DNA of 64,000 bases from WQXF01 sp031553615 (GTDB lineage: Bacteria; Bacillota; Clostridia; Christensenellales; Aristaeellaceae): assembly GCA_031553615.1 (NCBI GenBank), contig JAVBLJ010000011.1, positions 11,589 through 75,588 of the forward strand, in the 5' to 3' direction. Both the position numbers and the translations under genes were made by a program. Position 1 is the first letter of the stretch. Each line of letters starts with the position of its first letter. This document shows, piece after piece, positions 24,725 to 33,699 of this stretch. The notes beneath the pieces were generated by a model. The model did no database searches. It was not told where the DNA came from and saw only the letters and a list, made by a program, of their open reading frames with translations.

Positions 24725-25453
24725 ATGCGATTTCGCCGCCTGATCCCCGCCCTGCTTCCCTGCCTGGTGGCGCTCTGCCTGCTTCCCCTCGCAGCGCACG
24801 CCGAGGAATTCAGGGTGTCCGAAAAGTTGCAGGCCGATATGCCCAAATTCCAGTTCACCCTGCTGTACGAAAAAACCAGCCGCAGCCAGGCTGTAGGTGA
24901 GGAAAAGGAGATCAGCTACGATCAGGAGAGCGAATACTTCTACATCTCCACCATCTTCATCATCCGCGAGGACAACGCCACCGCCGTGCAGCGCATCGAT
25001 CTAAACCCCTATTCCGAAACCTGCGACGATGAGACGCTCGGCTTCGTGCTCGAGGATATGAACTTCGATGGATACCTCGATATGCGCGTGATGCAGTACA
25101 TGTCGGCCGGGGTCAACATCCCCTACTACTGCTGGCTGTGGGATCCGTACACGCAGCAGTTCGTGTACAACGAGCAGCTTTCACTGCTCTCCTCCCCCAT
25201 GTTCGATGCCGCCTCTCAAGAGGTGATGGCCTTCGAGCTAGTCAACGATTCCACCTACATCGACACCACCTACCGCTACCAGGGCACCGGGCTGGAGCTG
25301 TTTAGCCGCATCACCACCGCGTACGATTTTGGCAGCGGCACGTCCATCACCACCTTCGAGCAGGTGGTGGAGGGCCAGATGCAGGTGATCGACGTGCGCA
25401 AGGAGGAGTTCATGCAGCTCTCCACCCCCGAACCCGCCTACAGCGTGCCGTAA
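24725..25453 (+). CDS. Secreted protein of unknown function
   Basis: 242 residues with a clear signal peptide (about 1-26, ending LPLAAHAEEF). The mature part resembles XAC2610-type domains: LEDMNFDGYLDMRVMQY with a calcium-loop-like D-x-N-x-D-G-x-x-D pattern, then YCWLWDPYTQQFVYNEQLSL. GGAGG lies ahead of the ATG. It is 33 bp after the glycosylase gene and may be co-transcribed. Function unknown. Confidence 0.8.
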   Translation: MRFRRLIPALLPCLVALCLLPLAAHAEEFRVSEKLQADMPKFQFTLLYEKTSRSQAVGEEKEISYDQESEYFYISTIFIIREDNATAVQRIDLNPYSETCDDETLGFVLEDMNFDGYLDMRVMQYMSAGVNIPYYCWLWDPYTQQFVYNEQLSLLSSPMFDAASQEVMAFELVNDSTYIDTTYRYQGTGLELFSRITTAYDFGSGTSITTFEQVVEGQMQVIDVRKEEFMQLSTPEPAYSVP

Positions 25454-25460
25454 AAAAGCC

Positions 25461-25488
25461 TTTACAAATCGGCGTCCTCCGCTATAAT
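25461..25488 (+). promoter_or_regulatory. Promoter of the T-box/ileS transcript
   Basis: TTTACA (25461-25466), 16 bp, TATAAT (25483-25488), about 10 bp before the leader. Confidence 0.8.
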
Positions 25489-25497
25489 AGAATAAAT

Positions 25498-25750
25498 ATG
25501 AAAAACACGATGAACGGGAACTCCGCACGCGATGCTTCGGCATCCGCCGCACAGCGAACCGGGGAGGGTGCGAGCCCGGTCGGAAACGCGCAGGAGCATC
25601 GCCCGGGAGTGGGCCCCCGAACGCGGCGCGCCGCAAGTAGGCAGGCACGGCTTCCCCCGTTACGGGATTTGAGCGGGCGCTTTTGCGCCAATCAGGGTGG
25701 TACCACGGAGATGTTCGTCCCTTTTGCGGGCGAGCATCTTTTTCTTTTTC
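25498..25750 (+). promoter_or_regulatory. T-box leader of ileS
   Basis: Contains the T-box sequence AGGGTGGTACCACGG (25694-25708) that pairs with uncharged tRNA. The terminator behind it is built from an AGATG...CATCT stem (25709-25738) with a TTTTTCTTTTT tail. Upstream, GGTGCGAGCCCGG and GAGCATCGCCCGGGAG look like the stem I arms. ATC at about 25598-25600 is the best specifier codon and agrees with isoleucine. Transcription antitermination in response to uncharged tRNA-Ile is expected. Confidence 0.95.
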
Positions 25751-25811
25751 CGCCCGGCCCCATCATCCAGGCTTTCTGGCCCATAACCCAAGTTTTGAGG
25801 AGGAATCCCCC

Positions 25812-28800
25812 ATGCAAGGCAACCGTGCTCCCTACGAAAAGGTCTCAACCAACCTGGATTTCGCCGCCCGCGAGCAGGAAGTGCTCGAATACTGGCGGCA
25901 GCAGGACATCTTCAAAAAAGCCATGGCGCAGCACGCCGGGGCTAAGCCGTTCACCTTCTTCGACGGCCCGCCGACCGCCAACGGCAAGCCGCATATCGGC
26001 CACATCGAAACCCGCGCGTTCAAGGACCTCATCCCGCGCCACCGCGCGATGAAGGGCTACGACGTGCTGCGCAAAGCGGGCTGGGATACCCACGGCCTGC
26101 CGGTGGAACTGGAGGTCGAAAAAATGCTGGGGCTGGATGGCAAGCCGCAGATCGAAGCCTATGGCATCGAGCCCTTCATCAAGGAATGCAAGCAATCCGT
26201 ATGGAAATACAAGGGTGAATGGGAGCGCATGAGCGAGCGCGTCGGCTTCTGGGCCGACATGGATCACCCCTATGTGACCTACGAAAACGAATACATCGAA
26301 TCGGTGTGGTGGTCGCTCAAGACCATCGCCGACAAGGGCCTGCTCTACAAGGGCCACAAGGTCGTCCCCTATTGCCCGCGCTGCGGCACCGCGCTTTCGA
26401 GCCACGAGGTCGCCCAGGGCTACAAGGAAGTCACCGACACCTCGGCCTTCGTGCGCTTTGCCGTAAAGGGCCGCGAGAACACCTTCCTGCTGGCCTGGAC
26501 CACCACGCCCTGGACGCTGCCCTCCAACGTGGCGCTCTGCGTGAACGCCGCCGAGGAATACTGCGAGCTGGAGCACCAGGGCCAGACCCTGATCCTCGCC
26601 AAGGCCCTGATCCCCGCCGTGCTGGGCGAGGAAGCCGCGCAAGCCGCTGCCATCGCTCGCGCCTTCAAGGGCGAGGCGCTGCGCGGCGTTGAGTACACGC
26701 CGCTGTTCCCCTATGCACAGCTGGACAATGCCCAAACGGGGAAAAAGGCCTGGTACGTGGTGTGCGATCCGTACGTCACGCTGACCGATGGCAGCGGCAT
26801 CGTGCACATCGCCCCGGCGTTCGGCGAGGACGACGCGCGCCTGGGCCGCGAGAACGACCTGCCCTTCGTGCAGTTGGTGAACCCGCAGGGCAAATTCGGC
26901 CCCGAAACCCCGTGGGACGGCCTCTTCGTAAAGGAAGCCGATCCTCAAATCCTCAAAGCGCTCAAGGAGGCTGGGCTGCTGCTCAAAACCCTGCCCTACC
27001 TGCACAATTACCCGCACTGCTGGCGCTGCGATACGCCGCTGCTCTACTACGCCCGCGCCTCTTGGTTCATCCAAATGACCGCCGTGCGCGATCAGCTGGT
27101 GGCCAATAACCGCTCCGTCGATTGGTTGCCCGAAAACATCAAGGAAGGCCGCATGGGCAATTTCGTGGAAAACGTGCTCGATTGGGGCCTCTCGCGCGAG
27201 CGCTATTGGGGCACGCCGCTGCCCATCTGGACCTGCGAATGCGGCCATGTGCACGTGATCGGTTCGCGTGCCGAGCTGCGCGAAATGGGCGGCGATGCGC
27301 CCGACGATCTGGAGCTGCACCGCCCCTACATCGATCGCGTGACCCTCGATTGCCCGAAGTGCGCGGGCAAGATGCGCCGCGTGAGCGAGGTCATCGATTG
27401 CTGGTACGATTCGGGCTCCATGCCCTTCGCCCAGTGGCACTACCCCTTTGAAAACAAGGAAATGTTCGAACGCAACTTCCCGGCCAACTTCATCTCCGAA
27501 GCCATCGACCAGACCCGCGGTTGGTTCTACACGCTGCTGGCCATCTCCACCTGCCTCTTCGGCAAGGCCCCGTTCGAGCACTGCCTGGTGCTGGGCCATG
27601 TGCAAGATAAGGAAGGCCAAAAGATGAGCAAACACAAGGGCAACGTGGTCGACCCCTGGGATGCGCTGGAGGCTCAGGGCGCGGACGCGGTGCGCTGGTA
27701 TTTCTACGTCAACGGCGCGCCGTGGCTGCCCAGCCGCTTCTTTGCCGAGGCGGTGGGCGAAGGCCAGCGCAAGTTCATGGGCACGCTGTGGAACACCTAC
27801 GCGTTCTTCGTGCTCTATGCCAACATCGATGCCTTCGATCCCGCCGAGCATTCGCTGGACAAGGTGGAGCTTTCGCTCATGGATCGCTGGGTGCTCTCGC
27901 GCCTGCACACCTTGATCCGCGAGGTGGACGATGGCCTGGAGAATTACCGCATCACCGAAGCGGCCCGCGCCCTGGGCGACTTTGTGGATGAGCTTTCCAA
28001 TTGGTACGTGCGCCGCTGCCGCGAGCGCTTCTGGGGCAAGGGCATGGCTGGCGATAAGGAAGCCGCCTTTGCCACCCTGTACACCGTGCTGGAGACGCTT
28101 TCCCGCCTCATCGCGCCCTTCGTGCCCTTCCTGGCCGAGAGCATGTACCTGAACCTGGTGCGCTCGGTGAACGCCGAGGCCCCGCTCTCGGTGCACCTGT
28201 GCGAATACCCGGCCTGCGATCCCGCGCGCATCGATGCGCAGCTGGAGGCCGACATGGGCGCGCTGCTGCAGGTGGTGCAGCTGGGCCGCTCCTGCCGTAG
28301 CACCGCCAACATGAAGACCCGTCAGCCCTCGGCGGCGGTGTACGTGATCGGCGCCAGCCTGCCCGAAACCTTCGCCGCCCTGGCTGCCGACGAGCTCAAC
28401 GTGAAGCAGGTGCTCTTCCCCGCCGGTACGCGCGAATTCACCACCTACCAGCTCAAGCCGCAGCTGCGCACCCTGGGCCCGCGCTATGGCAAGCTGCTTG
28501 GCAAAATCAGCGCGCACTTAAGCACCCTGGATGGCAACGATGTAGTCGAAGCCTTCGCGCGCGGCGAGGCTCTGGAATTCGAGCTGGAAGGAGCCGCCGT
28601 CTCCCTCGCGAAGGATGACGTGCTCACCGAGCCCATGCAGCGCCCCGGCTTCACCGCCGAGAGCGACCACGGCGTGACCGTGGTGCTCGATACCAACCTG
28701 ACCCCCGAGCTGATCGACGAGGGCTACGCGCGCGAGATCATCTCCAAGCTGCAGACCATGCGCAAGGAGGCCGATTTCGAGGTGACAGACCACATCACGG

Positions 28801-28976
28801 TGGGCTACGTGGCCGACGTGGAGTTGGTGCGCGTGATCGCGCGATACGCGGCGCAAATCCAGTCCGCCGTAATGGCCGACGACTTAGAGCCCGTCCACGG
28901 CGGCGAGGATTCCTACAAGAAGGAATGGAACATCAACGGCCTGCGCGCCGTGCTTTGGATCGCCCGGGTGAAGTGA
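25812..28976 (+). CDS. ileS: Isoleucyl-tRNA synthetase, long (IleS2-like) type
   Basis: 1,054 residues. Class I signature H61-IGH64 in PTANGKPHIGHIETRAFKD, an editing domain (about 190-390), and a KMSKS loop that reads K604-MSKH608. A tRNA-binding anticodon domain and a long C-terminal region follow. The length and the sequence around HIGH (ETRAFKDLIPRHRAMKGYDV) resemble the eukaryote-like second class of bacterial IleRS, several members of which are insensitive to mupirocin; that property is inferred. The ATG at 25812 follows GAGGAGG. The upstream T-box confirms the amino acid. Confidence 0.97.
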   Translation: MQGNRAPYEKVSTNLDFAAREQEVLEYWRQQDIFKKAMAQHAGAKPFTFFDGPPTANGKPHIGHIETRAFKDLIPRHRAMKGYDVLRKAGWDTHGLPVELEVEKMLGLDGKPQIEAYGIEPFIKECKQSVWKYKGEWERMSERVGFWADMDHPYVTYENEYIESVWWSLKTIADKGLLYKGHKVVPYCPRCGTALSSHEVAQGYKEVTDTSAFVRFAVKGRENTFLLAWTTTPWTLPSNVALCVNAAEEYCELEHQGQTLILAKALIPAVLGEEAAQAAAIARAFKGEALRGVEYTPLFPYAQLDNAQTGKKAWYVVCDPYVTLTDGSGIVHIAPAFGEDDARLGRENDLPFVQLVNPQGKFGPETPWDGLFVKEADPQILKALKEAGLLLKTLPYLHNYPHCWRCDTPLLYYARASWFIQMTAVRDQLVANNRSVDWLPENIKEGRMGNFVENVLDWGLSRERYWGTPLPIWTCECGHVHVIGSRAELREMGGDAPDDLELHRPYIDRVTLDCPKCAGKMRRVSEVIDCWYDSGSMPFAQWHYPFENKEMFERNFPANFISEAIDQTRGWFYTLLAISTCLFGKAPFEHCLVLGHVQDKEGQKMSKHKGNVVDPWDALEAQGADAVRWYFYVNGAPWLPSRFFAEAVGEGQRKFMGTLWNTYAFFVLYANIDAFDPAEHSLDKVELSLMDRWVLSRLHTLIREVDDGLENYRITEAARALGDFVDELSNWYVRRCRERFWGKGMAGDKEAAFATLYTVLETLSRLIAPFVPFLAESMYLNLVRSVNAEAPLSVHLCEYPACDPARIDAQLEADMGALLQVVQLGRSCRSTANMKTRQPSAAVYVIGASLPETFAALAADELNVKQVLFPAGTREFTTYQLKPQLRTLGPRYGKLLGKISAHLSTLDGNDVVEAFARGEALEFELEGAAVSLAKDDVLTEPMQRPGFTAESDHGVTVVLDTNLTPELIDEGYAREIISKLQTMRKEADFEVTDHITVGYVADVELVRVIARYAAQIQSAVMADDLEPVHGGEDSYKKEWNINGLRAVLWIARVK

Positions 28977-28987
28977 CCCGTCCCCCG

Positions 28988-29055
28988 AGCAAAGCGACCG
29001 TGCCCAGGCAAAGCGACCCATGCCCAGGCAAAGCGACCCGCGCCCAGTGCAAAGA
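28988..29055 (+). repeat. 20-bp tandem repeat between ileS and the next gene
   Basis: About three copies of GCCCAGGCAAAGCGACCC plus two bases, with partial copies at each side, fill most of the 115-bp gap. Confidence 0.8.
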
Positions 29056-29091
29056 AGCCTAGGGCTGATAGAACGCACAAAGGAGGAAGCC

Positions 29092-30720
29092 ATGTCCCAG
29101 AAGATCGAATCGGTGCTGCACAAGGTGCTCTTCGCGCTCTGCGCGCTCGCGGTAGGCTTCTCGATCCTCTCCATTGTCCTGGAGAAGCCCAACCCCTCCG
29201 GGTTGCTCTACGTGGCCTGCGCCGCCTTTGTGGTGCTGCTCTTTTTCCTCTATCGCTTCTTTTGCAAGCACGAGGTGCGGTTGCGCAAGGCTTACCCCTA
29301 CGTGCTGATCGGGCTGGCGATCTGGTTTGCGGTCAGTCAAAGTCTGCTGGGCATGCTGCTGGAAACCACGCCGGTCTGCGATTTCGGCAACGTATACGAT
29401 GGCGCGCGCGATTGGGTGGAGCAGGGCACCCCGGTCATCGATTGGAATCGCGAGTATTACTTCTATATCTACCCGCACAACCTGGGCCTGGCCGGGTTCC
29501 TGGCGGGCTTCTACTCCCTGGTCTACGCGCTGGGCGGCGATAACCTCTACCTCTGGGCGGTCATTCTGTTCAGCGTAATGACCTCGGTGACCCTGATCCT
29601 GGTCGTCGACATCGTGCGGCGGACCACTCGGATGGCAGCGGCGTATACCGCGGCGGCGGCGTGTTTCCTGCTGCCGATGTACTACCTCAGCAGCGCGGCC
29701 TTCTACACCGATGTGGCCAGCTTCCTCTTCCCCGTGCTGTTCCTCTGGCTGTGGATGGTAGGAAAGGATAAGTTGTTCCTCAAGCGCATCGGTCTGGATA
29801 TCGCCATGGCCGTCAGCGCCTTTATCGGCTTTAAGATCAAGGCCACCGTGGTGATCATGCCGGTCGCCATCTTTCTGTGCGATCTGATCGCGCGGCGCTG
29901 GCGCACGCTGCTGGTGCAGGTTCCGCTGCTGATCGCGGTGTTCGTGGTGGGCTCCTCAGCCTACGATAGCTTCTTGTTCAATAACTATTTGGATACCGAT
30001 CTTTCCGCGCAGTACAAGTTCCCCATCACCAATTGGTTGGCCATCGGCAATCGGCACGATGAATCCACCTGGGTGCTGGAGGATACCTATTCGGTGGTGG
30101 AGGATTACCAGGAGCGCAACGAAATGGCCATCGAAACCTGGAAAAACCAATTCAAAACGATGGCGGAGCAAGGCAAAATTTTCGCCTTCTATACCGAGAA
30201 GGCCGCCTGCGACTTCGGTGGCGGCACCCTGGGCATCGAGGCCTACCTCGATGATTTCCCCTGGAACGATAACGTGATTCAAACCTTCGCCTTCGAGGCC
30301 GGCGAGGGTTACCCGGCCTACCGCGACCTCTGCACGGGCATCATGCTCGCGCTGTGGCTGCTCACGCTGGCGGGGGCGCTCACCGCCTTGGCGCGCAAGC
30401 AAGGCGGCGCCTGGGCCTGCCCGCAGGCCTTCGTGGCGCTGCTGGGCATCTTCGTGTTCCTGATGCTCTGGGAGCCAAGCGACCGGTACTTCTCAAACTA
30501 CTACGCGGTGCTGATCGTCGCCGGGATCATCGGGCTTTCGCGCACGGCCGATATGTTCTTCAAGCCGGGCAAGGAAAAGAGCGCCGCTCCCCGGTCCGAA
30601 GCTCCCGCCGATCTCTTAAATGCATCGCAAACAGATGCATCGCAAGCAAACGCATCGCAAGCAAACGCATCGCAAACAAACGCATCGCAAGCAAACACTT
30701 TGGAGGCAACATGTTCTTAG
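29092..30720 (+). CDS. Multi-pass membrane protein, GT-C/GT39-like glycosyltransferase fold
   Basis: 542 residues with about eleven hydrophobic segments and an early extracellular loop containing CDFGNVYDGARDWVEQGT and YPHNLGLAGFLAGFY. The placement of acidic residues after the first helices recalls GT-C enzymes that use lipid-linked sugars. The family assignment is by general architecture only. The C terminus ends in ASQAN repeats encoded by a 15-bp tandem array. The start ATG (29092) has AAAGGAGG upstream. The last ten bases overlap the next gene, whose ribosome-binding site lies inside the repeat tail. Confidence 0.72.
   Translation: MSQKIESVLHKVLFALCALAVGFSILSIVLEKPNPSGLLYVACAAFVVLLFFLYRFFCKHEVRLRKAYPYVLIGLAIWFAVSQSLLGMLLETTPVCDFGNVYDGARDWVEQGTPVIDWNREYYFYIYPHNLGLAGFLAGFYSLVYALGGDNLYLWAVILFSVMTSVTLILVVDIVRRTTRMAAAYTAAAACFLLPMYYLSSAAFYTDVASFLFPVLFLWLWMVGKDKLFLKRIGLDIAMAVSAFIGFKIKATVVIMPVAIFLCDLIARRWRTLLVQVPLLIAVFVVGSSAYDSFLFNNYLDTDLSAQYKFPITNWLAIGNRHDESTWVLEDTYSVVEDYQERNEMAIETWKNQFKTMAEQGKIFAFYTEKAACDFGGGTLGIEAYLDDFPWNDNVIQTFAFEAGEGYPAYRDLCTGIMLALWLLTLAGALTALARKQGGAWACPQAFVALLGIFVFLMLWEPSDRYFSNYYAVLIVAGIIGLSRTADMFFKPGKEKSAAPRSEAPADLLNASQTDASQANASQANASQTNASQANTLEATCS
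30621..30699 (+). repeat. 15-bp tandem repeats at the 3' end of the membrane-protein gene
   Basis: Five near-identical CGCATCGCAAGCAAA units encode ASQTD/ASQAN repeats and lead directly into the ribosome-binding site of the next gene (TTGGAGG). Confidence 0.85.
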
Positions 30721-31592
30721 CGGATCAATGGAAGGATTACGAGGTGCTGGACTGCGGCGACGGCGAAAAGCTGGAGCGCTGGGGCGACGTGATCCTGCGG
30801 CGGCCCGATCCCCAAACCATTTGGCCCAAGCGGCAGCCCGATCTCTGGGGCAAGGCCGACGCATGGTATCATCGGAGCGCGGCGGGCGGCGGCGAATGGG
30901 AATTCTTCCGCAAGCTACCCGAGCGCTGGGAGCTGCGCTACGGCGAGCTGGCGTTCTACGTGCGCCCCACCGGATTCAAGCACACCGGCCTCTTCCCTGA
31001 ACAGGCCGTGAACTGGGATTGGATGAGCGGCCTGGTTCGGCAGCGCCTGCAAAAAGCCGAGCACGGCCAGGAGGTGCGGGTGCTCAACCTTTTCGCCTAC
31101 ACCGGCGGCGCGACCATGGCCTGCGCGGCGGCGGGCGCGACGGTCTGCCACGTGGACGCGGCCAAGGGCATGGTGCAATGGGCGCGCGAAAACCGCAGCC
31201 TATGCGGTGTGCCCGAGGATCGCACCCGCTGGATACTGGACGATGCGCTCAAGTTCGTACAGCGCGAAATTCGGCGCGAAAGCTTCTACGATGGCATCCT
31301 GATGGATCCGCCCAGTTACGGGCGCGGCCCGGGCGGTGAGGTGTGGAAGCTGGAAGCCGAGCTCTACGGGCTTGTTTCGGCCTGCGCGGGCGCGCTGAGC
31401 GCAAAGCCGCTGTTCTTCCTCATCAACAGCTACACCACCGGGCTGGCGGCCTCGGTGCTCGATAACATGATTGGGCTTACGGTCACGCCGCGCTTCGGCG
31501 GCTCCTCCCGGGCCGATGAGGTGGGCCTGCCGGTGACCGCCGGGGGGACGCTGCCCTGCGGCGCATCGGGGCGGTGGCAGAGCGATGAGTGA
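30711..31592 (+). CDS. Class I SAM-dependent methyltransferase, RlmI/RlmK-like
   Basis: 293 residues starting MFLADQWKDYEVLDCGDGEK. SAM-binding motif I is VLNLFAYTGGATMACAAAGA (about 124-143), and the catalytic-type motif is MDPPSYGRG. Family members methylate 23S rRNA. The catalytic cysteine of m5C enzymes is not evident, so the modification type is open. It overlaps the upstream gene by ten bases and the downstream pseudouridine synthase by eight, giving a compact RNA-modification pair. Confidence 0.87.
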   Translation: MFLADQWKDYEVLDCGDGEKLERWGDVILRRPDPQTIWPKRQPDLWGKADAWYHRSAAGGGEWEFFRKLPERWELRYGELAFYVRPTGFKHTGLFPEQAVNWDWMSGLVRQRLQKAEHGQEVRVLNLFAYTGGATMACAAAGATVCHVDAAKGMVQWARENRSLCGVPEDRTRWILDDALKFVQREIRRESFYDGILMDPPSYGRGPGGEVWKLEAELYGLVSACAGALSAKPLFFLINSYTTGLAASVLDNMIGLTVTPRFGGSSRADEVGLPVTAGGTLPCGASGRWQSDE

Positions 31593-32295
31593 CGCCGCCT
31601 ACCGGGGCGTGCGCATCTGTCACCAGGATAACCACTTGCTGGTGGTGGTCAAGCCGCCCAACATGCCTACCCAGGCCGATGCCTCGGGCGATCTCGACCT
31701 GCTCACCTGCATGAAAGCCTACGTGAAGGAGACCTACGCCAAGCCAGGCGAGGTCTATCTGGGTCTGGTGCACCGGCTGGATCGGCCGGTGGGCGGGCTG
31801 GTGGTGCTGGCGCGCACCTCCAAGGCGGCGGCGCGGCTCTCCGCACAGGCGCGGGACCGCACGCTTTCGCGGGAGTACCTAGCGGTGGTGCGCGGCCTTG
31901 CGCCCGATTCCACCGAGCTCTGCGATTGGCTGCTGAAGGATGAGCGCACCAACACGGTCACCGTGGTGCCCCCGGGCACACCGGGAGCTAAGGATGCGCG
32001 GCTTTCGTTTGTCTGCCTGGCGCAAGTGGAGGGCGAAGCCCCGCTCTCGCTGCTGCGCGTAACGCTGCACACCGGACGCTCGCACCAAATTCGCGTGCAA
32101 TGCGCCCATGCAGGGCTGCCGCTCTGGGGCGATGCGCGCTACGGCAAAGGCCAACCCGGCGAGCAAATCGCGCTGTGGGGCGCGTCGCTGGGCTTCGAAC
32201 ATCCAACGCTGCACGAACCGCTCACCTTCGTTGCGCTGCCGGACGGGGCTTTCCCGTGGAATGCGTTCGATGTGGCCACCGTCCCCTTCGGGTGA
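31585..32295 (+). CDS. RluA-family pseudouridine synthase
   Basis: 236 residues. The catalytic aspartate D66 lies in GLVHRLDRPVGGLVVLART; TLHTGRSHQIRVQCAHAG and PLWGDARYG follow, all characteristic of RluA/RluC/RluD. No S4 domain is present. The target uridine is in rRNA or tRNA and cannot be specified. Translationally coupled to the preceding methyltransferase gene. Confidence 0.93.
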   Translation: MSDAAYRGVRICHQDNHLLVVVKPPNMPTQADASGDLDLLTCMKAYVKETYAKPGEVYLGLVHRLDRPVGGLVVLARTSKAAARLSAQARDRTLSREYLAVVRGLAPDSTELCDWLLKDERTNTVTVVPPGTPGAKDARLSFVCLAQVEGEAPLSLLRVTLHTGRSHQIRVQCAHAGLPLWGDARYGKGQPGEQIALWGASLGFEHPTLHEPLTFVALPDGAFPWNAFDVATVPFG

Positions 32296-32336
32296 TTGGC
32301 GATCGAAACCAGGAAACGAGATCAAGGGGAAATCAC

Positions 32337-32413
32337 GTTAGATGTTCATCTAACATTCGCTCTTGACATCTTTCAAATCTCGTGCTATTCTCCTTGTTAG
32401 AGTTTCATCTAAC
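32337..32413 (+). promoter_or_regulatory. MFS promoter flanked by two palindromic operators
   Basis: TTGACA (32363-32368), 17 bp, TATTCT (32386-32391) is a strong promoter. A perfect 18-bp palindrome GTTAGATGTTCATCTAAC lies upstream (32337-32354). A near copy, GTTAGAGTTTCATCTAAC, spans the expected start of transcription (32396-32413). The ArsR-like regulator encoded second in the operon is the likely binder, giving autoregulated repression. Confidence 0.88.
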
Positions 32414-32427
32414 GAGGAGGTTTCATT

Positions 32428-33681
32428 ATGGCCGAACCCGCTCGCACCAACGCTGGCTACAGCGCTCTCAAGGGTCAAAGCGCTTACTGGCGCATGTTCA
32501 TCGGCAACACAGTCTCCCGTTTTGGCGATTCGGTAGATGCCATCGCTTATGCGTGGCTGGTGTACGCGCTCACCGGGTCGGCCTCCTGGTCGGCCATCGT
32601 AGTCGGCGTCAACATGCTGCCCTCGGTGCTGCTCGCGCCGCTAATCGCCCCGCTGGCGGAGCGCATGAACCAGAAGGGCGTCATCATCGGCTGCAACCTG
32701 GGGCGCGCGCTGCTGGTGGGTATCACCGCCGCGCTGTACCTGCTGGGCCTGCTGCAACCCTGGATGCTGCTGGTCAACACCTTTCTCACCTCCACGCTGG
32801 AGGCCTTCGAGCAGCCCGTGTGGTTCGCCATCTACCCGCGCATCGTGCCCAAGGAATGCTATACCCCTGCCAAGGCGCTCAGCCAAACGGCCTCCCAGGT
32901 GGCGCAGCTGGTGGGCACGGCGGCCTCGGGCTTCCTGCTGGCCGTGTTGGGCGTGGGCGGCGCGCTGCTGATCGACGGCGCGACCTTCGTGTTCGATGCA
33001 TTCATGGTCTCCACCATCCGCCTGGGCGAAAAGGAAGGGGCCGAAAAAGAGCCGCTCACGGTGCGGCAATACTTCGCCGATCTCAAATCGGGCTTCCTGC
33101 AGCTCAAAACGCTGCCCGTCGTGCTCTTGATCTGCGTGTTTGCGGCCATCCTCAACCTGCTGCTACTGCCCACCAGCACGCTGGGCGCTGCCTACGTTGC
33201 GCTGCTGGGCAAGGGCCCGGAGCTGCTAAGCATCATCAACGGTGTCCTCATGGTGGGCATGCTACTGGGCACGGTGTTCTACCCCTATCTCGCGCCCAAA
33301 ATCGAACGTTGGAAGATCGTTCTCTGGGGCTCGTTCGCCCTTGGGCTGGTGTATCTCGGCCAAGCGCTCGTTCCCCTCCTGGGCTCGACTTGGTTGGTCT
33401 ACGGCGCGCTCACGCTTTGTTTTCTGGTAATGGGGCTGGTGGTGGGCATGCTGAACATCTGCGTCAGCGTAGCGTTCATGGAGCACGTATCCAGCGAATA
33501 CATGGCGCGCGTCGGTACCGTGATGAGCGCCATGGCGGTTTCGCTGATGCCAGTGGGTTCGTTCGCCATCGCCGGGCTAACCGCCACGATCAGCGTACCC
33601 GTGTTCCTGCTGGTCTTCGGGCTGTGCATCGTGATGCTCACTGCGGTCATGACCCGCGAAAAAACCCTGCGCGCGCTATAG
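32428..33681 (+). CDS. MFS transporter, probable drug exporter
   Basis: 417 residues, twelve membrane segments. MFIGNTVSRFGDSVDAIAYA at the N terminus and LAERMNQKGVIIGCNLGRAL in the loop after helix 2-3 are typical of the MFS_3/MefA-like exporters. AGGAGG precedes the ATG. It is first in a two-gene operon with a regulator that has operators at the promoter, which suggests inducible efflux of a toxic compound. The inducer is unknown. Confidence 0.92.
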   Translation: MAEPARTNAGYSALKGQSAYWRMFIGNTVSRFGDSVDAIAYAWLVYALTGSASWSAIVVGVNMLPSVLLAPLIAPLAERMNQKGVIIGCNLGRALLVGITAALYLLGLLQPWMLLVNTFLTSTLEAFEQPVWFAIYPRIVPKECYTPAKALSQTASQVAQLVGTAASGFLLAVLGVGGALLIDGATFVFDAFMVSTIRLGEKEGAEKEPLTVRQYFADLKSGFLQLKTLPVVLLICVFAAILNLLLLPTSTLGAAYVALLGKGPELLSIINGVLMVGMLLGTVFYPYLAPKIERWKIVLWGSFALGLVYLGQALVPLLGSTWLVYGALTLCFLVMGLVVGMLNICVSVAFMEHVSSEYMARVGTVMSAMAVSLMPVGSFAIAGLTATISVPVFLLVFGLCIVMLTAVMTREKTLRAL

Positions 33682-33699
33682 GAATGAAGGAGGATTGCT

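Noticed and set aside
25845..28517. 890-codon open frame on the minus strand
   Set aside because: Antisense to ileS, whose domains and T-box are unambiguous; the translation shows no family motif.
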